Positions 11,701 through 21,669 of a DNA stretch of 64,000 nt are shown here, in pieces. Every line of letters begins with the position of its first letter. Positions within the stretch are counted from its first letter, which is position 1. This stretch comes from Cladophialophora immunda. Its lineage: Eukaryota; Ascomycota; Eurotiomycetes; Chaetothyriales; Herpotrichiellaceae. The translations under genes were made by a program, and so were the position numbers. Below the pieces are notes generated by a model. It saw nothing but the letters and a program-made list of their open reading frames with translations. It was not told the origin of the DNA and ran no database searches. Location: positions 4,142,619 through 4,206,618 of the forward strand of contig NW_015622543.1 of NCBI RefSeq assembly GCF_000835495.1, given 5' to 3'.

Positions 11701-13054
11701 AGACTTCTCTCAAGATCGAGCTATCCCCTGCATCTTCGCACCCGTTCAACTGTCGGAATATGCACCGTCGACATCACTTACCTTCAAGCGTGAGCGATGC
11801 CTGGCCTAAAATTCGCTCGCAACGCCCTCTGCGGACAAAGACAAAACTTCGTATGCACTACTTGGGCTACGGAAGACCCATTTCACTAGTTTCTCTCGCT
11901 TTGGGGACCTATTATCAATGTCCAACCTCGAGGTGGCTTCCATCATGATTGTCACCTAGGCACGGTCCAAGATCCGAAGTGTCATTTTGTGCGCCACAAA
12001 TACTGCCCCTGTCATGGCCCCTGCCACCAAGCAGACTGTTTGTGACTTGTCAAGCCCGACCAAATACCGAGCCCAAGTTGATGCCCTGCAGCATTCATGC
12101 TCTCTCCGGTTAATGGCTTTTGACGGGATCACTCGCCAACGCTCGAGTGAGTTACTGTCTCACCCTGGTGCCGCACAGCTGGGCCTTTGGATGCACAAAG
12201 TTGCTGCACGTTTGGCTCGTGCACTGCCAATCTGATTTTCCTTCGACAATGATGTTCGTGTACGGCGTGGCTGCTCCGCAACATACGACCCCCTTGAAGT
12301 GGATCAAGCACGGGTTCATCTTAGAGGCAACTTAGTCCCTGGGCGGCCTCAACCTCAGCCGAGAGGGTTGGCTTTCAAGAAGCTCTCTCTGTTCTTGGGC
12401 GCCCTGTGGGGGAGGAGAAACATGGCTCAGCTTCTTGGACTACCAAGCCGCCACACGACGACTCTGGGATGGCGCAATCCGCATTGGTCGCTTACCGGAT
12501 ATCATACGAAGTCGCTTGCCGCACCAACTTTGTGACATCCCCGTGACGGCGTCCGGCCCACCCCCTAGATTCATGATGCTAGCTTACAACGACCATAGAT
12601 CCGATCTATCGCTGCAGAGCACTCTCAGTCTGGTCACGGCCATCCTTCCTCACTTGGGCCATGCCGCCGCGTCATCCCACCAATCTGACATTGTCGATGT
12701 GGAAAGATGGGTCTGTTGAAAAGGAGGAAATCAAGTCACCAGGCCGATCGGCTTGCTGGTGCCCGAACTGGGATACGATCGATCCATCCCCGGACTGCAG
12801 AGAACAGAAATACTCGATTTGGAACTTTCTGATCCCCCATGCTTCTTCTTCGGCTCATGGTTCCACTAGTCGGGCGCTTGGAGGCCCCTGGACGCACGAC
12901 TCGGTGTACGAACTGGTCATTCATCCATTACGTTATATCTCAAAATCCAGTCTTTCCAGCAAATAGGACAACAGGGTTTTTGCACAAAGCCACAAAGTTG
13001 GCTAACACTAGGACGTACTCGTGACACTTCGTAAACACCAACTCCAGGTCTCCA
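8776..13054. other. Gene-poor region of about 4.3 kb
   Basis: No gene could be supported. It may include the missing 5' exon of the velvet gene near 8.8-9.1 kb. A C homopolymer lies near 10969-10979. Overlapping open stretches occur on the plus strand at 11396-11809 and 12329-12719, without recognised domains or clear splice partners. Base composition is like the flanks, so there is no sign of an AT-rich repeat island. Confidence 0.5.
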
Positions 13055-15292
13055 TCAGACTCCACTTCGATATACCTGACTGCCACCGTTTCTCAGCCGT
13101 ACCGTCTCTCTTCTCTGCAGAACATGGAGAGCGCGGGCCAACGCTGCTTCACTGTAACCTCGCCCCTGAACAAATTCCCGCTTGAGAGTGGCGAGACTCG
13201 TGCTCCAGCCGATCGGCAGCCGCCTCCTGAGCTCTTCTTCTACCTTGCTCACTTCTTCCATCAGCTCTCTGTTTCCGCTCATTCCGCCAGCACCTTCTCC
13301 TTGAGAGACGGCGTCCATGGTGCTGGCGAGGAAGAGACGGATTGCTTCATCGACGTGGTGTTCCTCTGCCACGGCTGACAAGGTGAGCTTTGCAAGTGAT
13401 TCTGTGATGCGAATAATAGCTTCAAGTTGACGGACAGTGATAGGAATGGAGGATCGGACATTGCTGTTGGCCTCGGCTCGAGCTACTCGATTCCGAATCG
13501 AGACGAAGTGCGACGAGAGCTTTTCTGCTGCGCCGGGTGACAATCTAGGGGCACAACGTCTGGAAAAAGTTGTCAGTTGGTTGTTCATGAATCCACACAG
13601 GGGAACAAATGCCACTTACGACTTGCAGAAGCTGATATACCGCTTCATCTTCTCCACGGGAATTTCGACCTCGGCCTGCTCCTCAACGCCCTGGTTGCCC
13701 ATGTGGATACCCATGACGTGCTTTGCTATCTTTTCGTCGCGAGTTCTATCATGGTCGTCTCTTACGATGAAGATCATGTCGAAACGAGATAATATGGTGG
13801 TCTGAAAGTCGATATTCTCTCCTGGAGATTTGAGGTCATCGTAGCGCCCGAAGATGGGATTTGCAGCCGCAAGGACCGATGTGCGGGCGTTGAGGATGGT
13901 GGTGATGCCAGCTTTCGCGATGGAGATTGTCTGCTGCTCCATTGCCTCGTGGATTGCCACTCGATCTTCGTCACGCATCTTGTCAAACTCGTCGATACAG
14001 ACCACACCACCGTCCGCAAGGACCATGGCTCCTCCTTCCAGGTAGAATTCTCGTGTTTGTGTGTCTCGTTGCACCGAGGCAGTCAGACCAGCTGCCGATG
14101 AGCCCTTTCCGGAAGTGTAGATCGCAATGGGAGACACCTTTTCGACAAACTTGAGGAGTTGAGATTTTGCCGTACCTGGATCACCTAGGAGGAGGACATT
14201 GATGTCGCCTCTCAGTTTCATGCCGTCTGGGAGAATCTTTTTCGAGCCGCCCATCAACAGGCATGCAATGGCTTTCTTGATATCCACGTTTCCATAAATT
14301 GACGGAGCAATACACCGCGCGAATCGCTCGTAGAGATCGGGTAATCTCGATATTTCTTCAAACTCTTGAACTTCCTCGTCTGAAAATGAGGCCCCAGTGG
14401 CTGTATGATCTACGTCGGTTTGAATGCCCACTGCCCTCAAATACGGTTGTCTTAACGCAACTGCACTATCCTTTTTGTTCCCCTTGTTCTGCTGATAGAT
14501 CGAAAATACGCCCATCACTGTACACCTCGATCCCGGCACGACTCGGTTCGTCAGGTAACGGTCCGCAGAGACTGCGATGTGGCGCGGCAATTCACCCACA
14601 GGGACTTGGTCTGGCGCTTCCTGCAACTTTATGATCTGCTGATCAATAAACTGGGAGGATTCGTGGACCACGAAATAGGGGTCCAAGGGACACGGGTCCC
14701 CCGACTCCTGGCCGGGGACTTTTGTCCGCCCGCACTGGCGGGGCAGTGTGATGCCCGAGAAGCCGCCCTCGACATGGAGTTGCTGCGTGTGTTCGCAGCC
14801 GCGGCACTGGATCGTCACGAGGGTAGCCTTTGACGACAGCGTGGACGCGCCGATGATGATGCCCGGGATGCGGACGAGGTGCGAGACGTTCACGGCAGTC
14901 AGATCGCGGATCGAGATGTGCGCGACGCTCGAGTGGAGCAGGAGCTGGTGTTGCGGAAGCTGGATGTCGCGGTCGTGCGGGAACACGATCCGCTGTGTGC
15001 ACTGTTTCAAGGCCGCTTCGAACAAGGGTATCACGTCCGCAGGCTCGCTCGTGAGCCGGTGCGCCAGCTCTTCATTGTACGAGATCAGGTGGGCAAGGTC
15101 GACGTCGCAGTAGTACTGCTTGACGAGGACGTTTTGTCGCAGCTGGTCCCGGTAGATGTAAACGCCGTCGAGTTGGAATGCGAGGATGAAATCCCTGAGT
15201 TTTTGCTGGAGTTCGGTGCGCGGTTCGCCGAGCTGATCGTTGTGCGCAGGAAGGACCGAGAGGGAGTAGGCGGAGCGGGAGTCGAGGGCCAT
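13055..15292 (-). CDS. mcm5: DNA replication licensing factor MCM5
   Basis: Two exons (15292-13620 and 13559-13055) with a 60-bp intron (GTAAGT..TTTCCAG, branch CTGAC) encode 725 aa, the usual MCM5 length. The N-terminal domain has the C4 zinc finger beginning CRGCEH. The AAA+ core has Walker [10 protein letters not shown], Walker [10 protein letters not shown] and the arginine finger SRFDMIF; a winged-helix-like C-terminus follows. MCM5 is one of six subunits of the MCM2-7 helicase that is loaded at origins in G1 and unwinds DNA in S phase, acting at the MCM2/5 gate. ATG 15292 is chosen because it yields [10 protein letters not shown], close to the conserved fungal start; an upstream TTG frame extension is ignored. 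Three MluI cell-cycle boxes lie 120-145 bp upstream. Confidence 0.96.
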
Positions 15293-15412
15293 GCTGGACA
15301 ATCTTGTTGAGACTGCTCGTTGGTGTTGATGAGGGAGGGAAAGAAGTTGCGCATTGAATGTCCGCAGTGCTAAGGGGTGAGGGGGCAGTGTCAGTGCCAG
15401 AATTGCGGGTGG

Positions 15413-15446
15413 ACGCGTCGACGCGTTCCTCGACGCGTTTAATTGA
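15413..15446. promoter_or_regulatory. Cluster of three MCB (ACGCGT) boxes upstream of MCM5
   Basis: ACGCGT occurs at 15413, 15421 and 15433, within 26 bp and 120-145 bp before the MCM5 start. ACGCGT is the MluI cell-cycle box bound by MBF (Mbp1/Swi6; Cdc10 complex in fission yeast), which drives G1/S transcription of MCM genes. The last box sits in the string CGCGTTTAATTGA, which is found again upstream of RAD7. Confidence 0.75.
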
Positions 15447-15867
15447 TTTTTGGGCGCGTGCAGCCCCGAAGAACAGCCGGGGACGACGCCTTGTCTACTC
15501 CTCCATCCCTCTGCCCACTCATATCGTATCGAATCGTCGTTCTACCTCAGATCAACGCAATATTCATTGGCCCGCCATCGTCTAATCTCTTTCAGGCACA
15601 GTCTCAGTCGACCTGTATCCTCCTCATGCTGTTCATACACTTAAGCTGGTTAGGTACTTGTCGGAGAGCCTCCGGTGGTTCGTCATAGGTAGGTTTGAAG
15701 CCGATCTAACCGTCTGATATGCGGGGAAAGGCCAGCAGGTATCGGTGTACGGAGGAGAACTCGGTTCATTGTCCGATATCACCTTTTTTTTTGGAGAGGG
15801 TTCTTTTCCTTTTTGTCAATTGTTCACAATATGGAGCAGCAAGTCCTTCGCCACATCTGATGGGAAT

Positions 15868-17377
15868 ATGGCGAAGCATGAACAGCTCGAAGTTGACAAC
15901 AGAGGCGTCCTACAGCGCACTCGCACAGCGACAGACTGGGATGGACCTAGTGATCCCGACAACCCTCGAAACTTCTCTCTGCTCCGCCGAATATCCTCCA
16001 CATTGGCCGTCACCTTTCTAGCCTTTGTGAGCACGCTGGCAGCCTCACTCTACAGTCCAGCGCATGAGGATGTCTCAAGGCGATTTGGTGTGTCGGACGA
16101 GGTCGCCATCCTTCCTCTATCGATGTATAATTTCGGCCTGGCTTTTGGACCTCCGATAGGAGCTCCTCTGAGCGAGACGTTCGGTCGCAAAACAGTCTTC
16201 TTGACCACCACCCCAATATTCGCTCTCTTCACTCTTGGGGCAGGCTTTTCTCAAGGGCCGGCATCATTGATTGTTTGTAGATTCTTTGCCGGAGTGTTTG
16301 CCTCGCCAGCGATCAGCAATGCCTCGGCCACCATCGTTGACTATACCGCTGGACGTTATAGGGCTGTCTCGTTAGCATTCTACTATTCTATACCTTTCTT
16401 CGGGGCAGTATTTGGGTATGCCCCTACCTAACTTATAGAAATATTAATGCTAACTCCCACATAGGCCTCTCCTCGGAGGGTTCGTTGTCGAGACCAGAGG
16501 CTGGCGCTGGACACAATGGGTTACACTCTTCTTCATTGTCACGTTTTACATCCCGATCATATTCACCAAGGAAACCTATAAGAAGACCATCCTTCAACGG
16601 CGAGCCAAGAGGCTCCATGTCCAAGGCCCACCTCAACAACGCCGGTCAATTCCTGCCGCAATCAGATACTTCTTGACAACCCTGTTTCTTCGCCCCATCC
16701 ACATGCTGGTAACCGAGCCGATCGTCACCATTGTATGCCTGTATAACGGCTTTCTCTTTGGCTTGATGTACACCTTCGTCGTCGCTTCGCCCTGGGTTTT
16801 CCAACGCTACTACGGCTTTTCGCTGACAGGCCAGTCGTTGTCATTTCTTGGTCTGATGGGGGGTACTGCTCTTGCGCCCTGTCCGCTAATTCTGGTCGAC
16901 ACGTACATCTACCAACCGCGCCTGAAACAGTTTCGCGCTGAAAATTCGGGAGCTGACGAGCGGTTTCCGCCGGAACATCGCCTTTATCCGAGCATGATCG
17001 CATCCTTCATTCTTCCTGGCTGCCTGTTGATATTTGCATGGACAGCACACGCTGAAGTCCATTGGATCGTGCCGATAATTTTCCAGGGTATGGCATTCAC
17101 CGCCACTGTGATGGTTTATGCGTCGATGAATCTATTCATGGTCGACGCCTACGGGCCGCTTTACGGTGCATCAGCTGCTGGTGCTGCCATGTTGTCGAGA
17201 TACGGTCTTTCAGCTGCATTTCCCCTCTTTGCTCTAAAGTTCTACAAAGCACTCGGCGTGGGATGGGCGACTTCGATCCTGGCCTTCTGCACCTTGATAA
17301 TGGCGCCGATGCCTTGGATGTTCTGGCGGCATGGGGAGTTGTTGAGAGCCAAGACGAAGTATGAAACAAGCACATGA
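15868..17377 (+). CDS. Major facilitator superfamily transporter, DHA1 drug:H+ antiporter type
   Basis: Exons 15868-16415 and 16465-17377, with a 49-bp intron (GTATGC..ATAG, branch GCTAAC), give 486 aa. The protein starts with the fungal DHA1 signature WDGPSDPDNPRNF just before the first membrane span. MFS motif A is seen as GPPIGAPLSETFGRK between helices 2 and 3. About twelve hydrophobic segments are present and the second half follows a hydrophilic central loop (KKTILQRRAK). The family exports drugs, polyamines or small toxic compounds with proton exchange, mostly at the plasma membrane. Substrate is not deducible. ATG 15868 is preferred since the frame before it has no good ATG. It is transcribed divergently from MCM5 over a 575-bp shared promoter region. 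Confidence 0.9.
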
Positions 17378-18159
17378 TGGAGACTGACAAATGCTGCATC
17401 TCATTTGGCGTAATTGAGCGAGCAAAGTGTGAAATAGCGAGGCGTCTCCCTTCAACAACAAGGCTTCTCAACATTACCAGCGACAAAATTCGGGGGCCGA
17501 AGTGATGGACCTTGGCGGCTTCACCATCTCGAACGACCTTTGCGCCTCTGTTATTAACCGAGTTTTCGACCTCCATCCAGCGACCATGGACCACTTGCCC
17601 ACTACATCATCCGAATTTGCCCATGGAGAAATTCCCTTTCTGTTTTAAGAAAGATTGCCCTTTCATCTACGACAACCAAAATTGGACAGCGTAACCTGTT
17701 CGCACAGGTTGGGAGCGGGATTCATTCTTAGACGGAGACTTCACTAATCGAGGGCGCAATACTACGAAGCAGGCGGCTTCGCTTCTACAGGCCTGGCTCT
17801 ATTTTGGCATGATACACTGTGTTACAGGGATACCAGTTGACACCCTTGATTCCATTCGAATAACCGACCGCGGAGACCAAGTGGTGAGTTCAAGAAACTC
17901 AGCTGCTACATATCTCGATGGAAACAGGCAGCCAATGAATGGCCCAAGGACGAGGAATCAGCTTGCACGGTTGCCACCGACAGCTCAGTCAAATCGGTGG
18001 TAGATGCGCTTAGCATGTATCTCGGATATAGGACTCCACCATCAGATACGGTCATACTTTCGACCAACATCCTTCACAGGACGCTCATGTGCGCCAAAAG
18101 GGCAATACTAACGCAAAGCGATTTTGAGCCACGCCTGGCCTAGTTCCAGGGTTCTCGCG
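17378..18159. other. Intergenic region between MFS gene and HET pseudogene
   Basis: No supportable gene. The 5' part of the decayed HET gene may extend into this stretch, but the reading frame cannot be followed with confidence. Confidence 0.45.
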
Positions 18160-19320
18160 AAGTCATCGAAAATCAGCTCTACGAGTGAGGGTGGTGCAAA
18201 GAGACGTTGCAAGACACCACGAAGGTCAGTCATGTCTGGGGATGTATTTCGCCCTTTCGGTTGGTCGCCGACTCGTCTCGCGGAACCATTCGGATTGCCT
18301 GATCACGGAGTGCCTGGCACTACAAGTCGACCATGCGACATACGAAAGCCAGCATACCGACCTGGACTGTGACTGCACACATCTAGGAGTCGATGTCGCG
18401 GGAGTGTGTTCTTGATCAACCGGGGGGAAAACTCCGCTTTTGACACTTTCTCGATCCGCTTCCGGTGTACAGCAACCCCGAGTAGATGTGGGTACGGACA
18501 GCGAGTATGTCTGCATTTCACACGTCTGGGCCAACGGGTTTCGCAATCTACTTGCCAATCCGCTACCTCTTTGTCAACTGATCCAGCTGCAGAACCGCGT
18601 TAATGACCTCTACAGTCGTGGTCCTGCTGACGACCACGTTCTATTCTGGATACATACGCTCTGTGTACCGGTGCAACCAGAAAACACTGCGACCAGGAGA
18701 TGTGCTATACTTTCCATGGGGAAGAACTACGAAGAGGTAGCCAAAGTGCTCGTTGTCGACGTGGAGCTTCTGAAGTCGACGACTGCTGGGTTACCCGCGG
18801 AAGAAATTGCCACGAGGATCTCATACAGTGTCTGGTGGTCACGGCTGTGGACACTTCAAGAGGCCGTGTTCGCCACGGAATTCCAATTCCAATTCCAAAA
18901 CACCGGGCTGGACGGGAAAGATCTGGTGGGACGTAGCGATGCTGCTCGCGACGTGCCAGACTGGATGGTTGGCGTTACCCCTCCAGCGCCTTGGGACCCC
19001 CGTGCCAACACCGACGATTATCTCGGAGAGGACGCCCACGACAAGAATGACATTAAAAAGGACGACGGCCTGAAGCCCATCGTCGGCGCGTCTCAGATTC
19101 AACAAGGCATTCGCCAGAGCCAGGGTGAAGAAGACGGGCTCCAAGGTCAATATCTCGGCCGAGCTAAACACCTTTTGCACGGCCGCCACAAGCCAGCTCT
19201 ACGGAGCTGAATTTGCCAGAAAGGATCGGGCCGGAAGATTTGGATGCAGTTTCCGCATTTCCTGGTAGAGCAGTGTTGTTTCTCGGTTTCAGGCCGACTC
19301 AAACTAATCCCATTCCATAG
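18160..19320 (+). pseudogene. HET-domain (heterokaryon incompatibility) pseudogene
   Basis: The translation keeps many marks of a fungal HET protein. These are a CKRDVA-like segment near 18188 (only if a frameshift is allowed), a Cys block (DCLITEC..DLDCDC, 18295-18375), YVCISHVWANG (18506) as the core HET strand, FWIHTLCVPV where FWIDTLC is usual, and SRLWTLQEAV (18840). The blocks lie in one frame but are broken by a TGA at 18413 between the Cys block and the HET core. Upstream the frame shifts at about 18188. Downstream, traces continue in another frame to about 19319. I infer a disabled gene. Intact relatives trigger cell death after fusion of incompatible hyphae. A spliced, living gene is less likely because no intron neatly removes the TGA. 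Confidence 0.7.
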
Positions 19321-20203
19321 ACTTGACCACCTTCCTGACGGTGCTCAAAATGGTGTGTCTGCCAGGGACGTTGGCCGGTCTCCTCTCAACGACGATGGCG
19401 GCGGCGACGGCGTCGACGTCGACGACTTTCGGCGATAATGTAGCTGGGGATGTGCTTTTGTGAAGGTGGTCTCTTGGGTTCTATCAAGCCCCTATGAATT
19501 GGCTGCCTGGAAGAGACGTGGTGACTTTATGTGGTATGAAAATACATTGTGTTGTCAATCTATGTGCATTTATTCTCCCCTCGTTGCCGCATCCATCATT
19601 CTGGCCCGCTACGCCAGCTCGTCACGTATACTTGGTCCGAACGCCACAGATTTTCGATGGCGATCGGGGAAAAAGCCCGTCTTTTGTCCGCCGGAACCTG
19701 TCGATTCAGGTAGGACTCTGAATCCATGGCCGATCCCCAAACAGAGGACCGACCCCTGCACAAATCATCGCAAACTCCAGCTCCCCCGGCACTCTTATAT
19801 TCGGGATCTCGCCAGTCCTTCCGAGCCGACGATCGAGATTAACCTCTTAAGCACCTCACCCTGTAGGCAGCCGGGGTGTATTATCAGCATCATCCAAGGG
19901 TGCTTGATCAGTCTTGGGGCCGTTGCCTTTGGCACCTTCTTGTTCGGGCCCTGTATGCCCGTAGCGCTGGGTATTTTCCGTGAATGGCCAATAAGCACCG
20001 GGCTTTTCCTGAGGCAGAATCCTGGCGGTTTGATCAAAGTACCGTGGCTTCAAAGTCGGGGGGTGGGTAGGGGGGGAAAAAAAAAGGGAACCCGCGCTGT
20101 AACGAAGTGACCCAGAAAACACCGAGCGTGTTTTTACCACAAATCCAAAAAAACATCCCGGCGTCTGAAGCTGCAAACCCACCAAGTTTCCCGCTCCCAT
20201 CCC
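19321..20203. other. Intergenic region downstream of HET pseudogene
   Basis: A GTG-initiated open frame (19460-20110) has no recognisable domain and includes a purine tract translated as GGKKKG, so I do not call it. It likely contains the 3' end of the J-domain gene. Confidence 0.4.
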
Positions 20204-21024
20204 TCAACTGATCGCGCCGCTGAACAGTTTCGCCGCAAGCTCGCTCAGAATGCGAGCTTTCTGGCCCTGGTCGAGCGCCTGGAACACCTCGTAGACCGAC
20301 TTGCCTTGCTTGTCACGGATCGCCCCCATCCTGCTGCCCGCGGCGGCGCCCGTGACCATCCCGACCGAGTTGCCGACGATGAAACCAAGAACACCGCCCG
20401 AGATACCCCCGGCGATGGTCCAGAAGCGCTTGGTGGGGGTGTGAGTGTCGTCGGCCAGGTCGTCCTCCTGCATCATCTCCTCGAACGCGCCCTTGAACTG
20501 TTCATTCGCAAACTGGTCTTCCTGGGTGTCTCCCGCGGGACGGCCGAAGCCGAACATGTTGAACCAAGACTGCGCTCCCGCCTGGGGAGGAGGAGGTCTT
20601 GGTATTTCTTCATCGGCCGACTCGTCAAAGCTCGCGGTGCCGTGGAATCGCCTTGCTTCGTCGTACTCTCGCCGCCTCGTGGGCTCCGAGAGGGTGTAGT
20701 AGGCGTCATTGATCTTTTGGAACATTTTCGTCCGCTTGGGACGCTCGTCCGAGTCGGCCGCAACCCGATCTGGATGCCATCTGCCAGTTGCCGGTTAGCC
20801 ATGAAGGAGAATGTCGGTGTTCAAGAACAGAGATTGCAGAGATGGCATTCCATCGTTCCAGACCCTGACAGAGAGACTTACTTCAGCGCCGCTTTCTTGT
20901 AAGCTCTCTTGATCGCTTCCTGGTCGCTTTCGGGCGCAACTTCGAGTATGGAGTCTCCTTCCAGTCAGCATCAATTTATCTTCCTGGCTGGGTAGTACTT
21001 ACAATAATCGGGTAGTTCTGACAT
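20204..21024 (-). CDS. J-domain (DnaJ/Hsp40) protein, small membrane-type
   Basis: Three exons (21024-21003, 20954-20882, 20780-20204) with introns of 48 and 101 bp give 223 aa. The J domain occupies the first 75 residues, beginning MSELPDYYSILEVAPESD. It contains HPD in WHPDRVAAD, created by the second splice, and ends in YDEARRF. It is followed by an acidic linker and a Gly/Ala-rich segment (GGISGGVLGFIVGNSVG) that resembles a glycine-zipper membrane or oligomerisation region. J proteins recruit and stimulate Hsp70 ATPases; the client and location are unknown. The short first exon (22 bp) is supported by the consensus GTAAGT and by the exact continuation of the J-domain reading frame. Confidence 0.9.
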
Positions 21025-21669
21025 GTCGAGACACCTGGCGAGCCTGGGCCTCCCAGACTCGAGGTCGCTTTGCTTGGACCTGGAATTGGAATTGCTAGGC
21101 AGCGAGCGGAATCTTAAATCACAGGGACAGACAGGTCAATGACCTAGTTGGCGGGGATAGGGGAGGTTCATACGGTAATAATAATGGCGCGCATCAGGCT
21201 GACTACCTATTCAAACGATGAGTCGCAGAGAGGAATGGCACGAAGAGTGCCTGCGTTTTGCTCGCAGCCTATGACGAGCCACGGGTCGATGACGTCGACA
21301 TTTTTGCCCTAGAAGCCACAGTGGCTTGAGGCAGATGGAGACTTCCCCTCCCTTAATAGATGGAGGACCCGGCGTGGCGTCGAGAAATGATTGGGTTCGG
21401 CGTCGACCACATGTCAGATCGTGCCGCACTCATCTCTACATGAGCCTTGGTGGGCCGAGGCTGGCTGTCATTATACAACAGAGAGCTCGGAATGCTTTGA
21501 GGATCAAACATCTGTTGTCATCAAAGTTTAAAGCCAGATCCAAAACCATGTCAACATTGATCTGACCCTTCCTCTATTCAAGCAATACAACTCAAGTTCG
21601 TTTCATCATTAATATCGTTGTCATGGCCACTCCAACCCCTGATAAAAGCTCTGTTTTTCTGGCCCTCGA
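21025..21669. other. Intergenic region between J-domain and DUF3533 genes
   Basis: This contains the J-domain gene promoter and the 3' end of the DUF3533 gene. Nothing else is seen. Confidence 0.5.

Noticed and set aside
11396..11809. 137-aa plus-strand frame
   Set aside because: No recognised domain, overlapping alternative frames, and no clear donor or acceptor partners.
19460..20110. 216-aa frame with hydrophobic segments
   Set aside because: It begins with GTG, includes a poly-purine run and lacks any family match or splice support.
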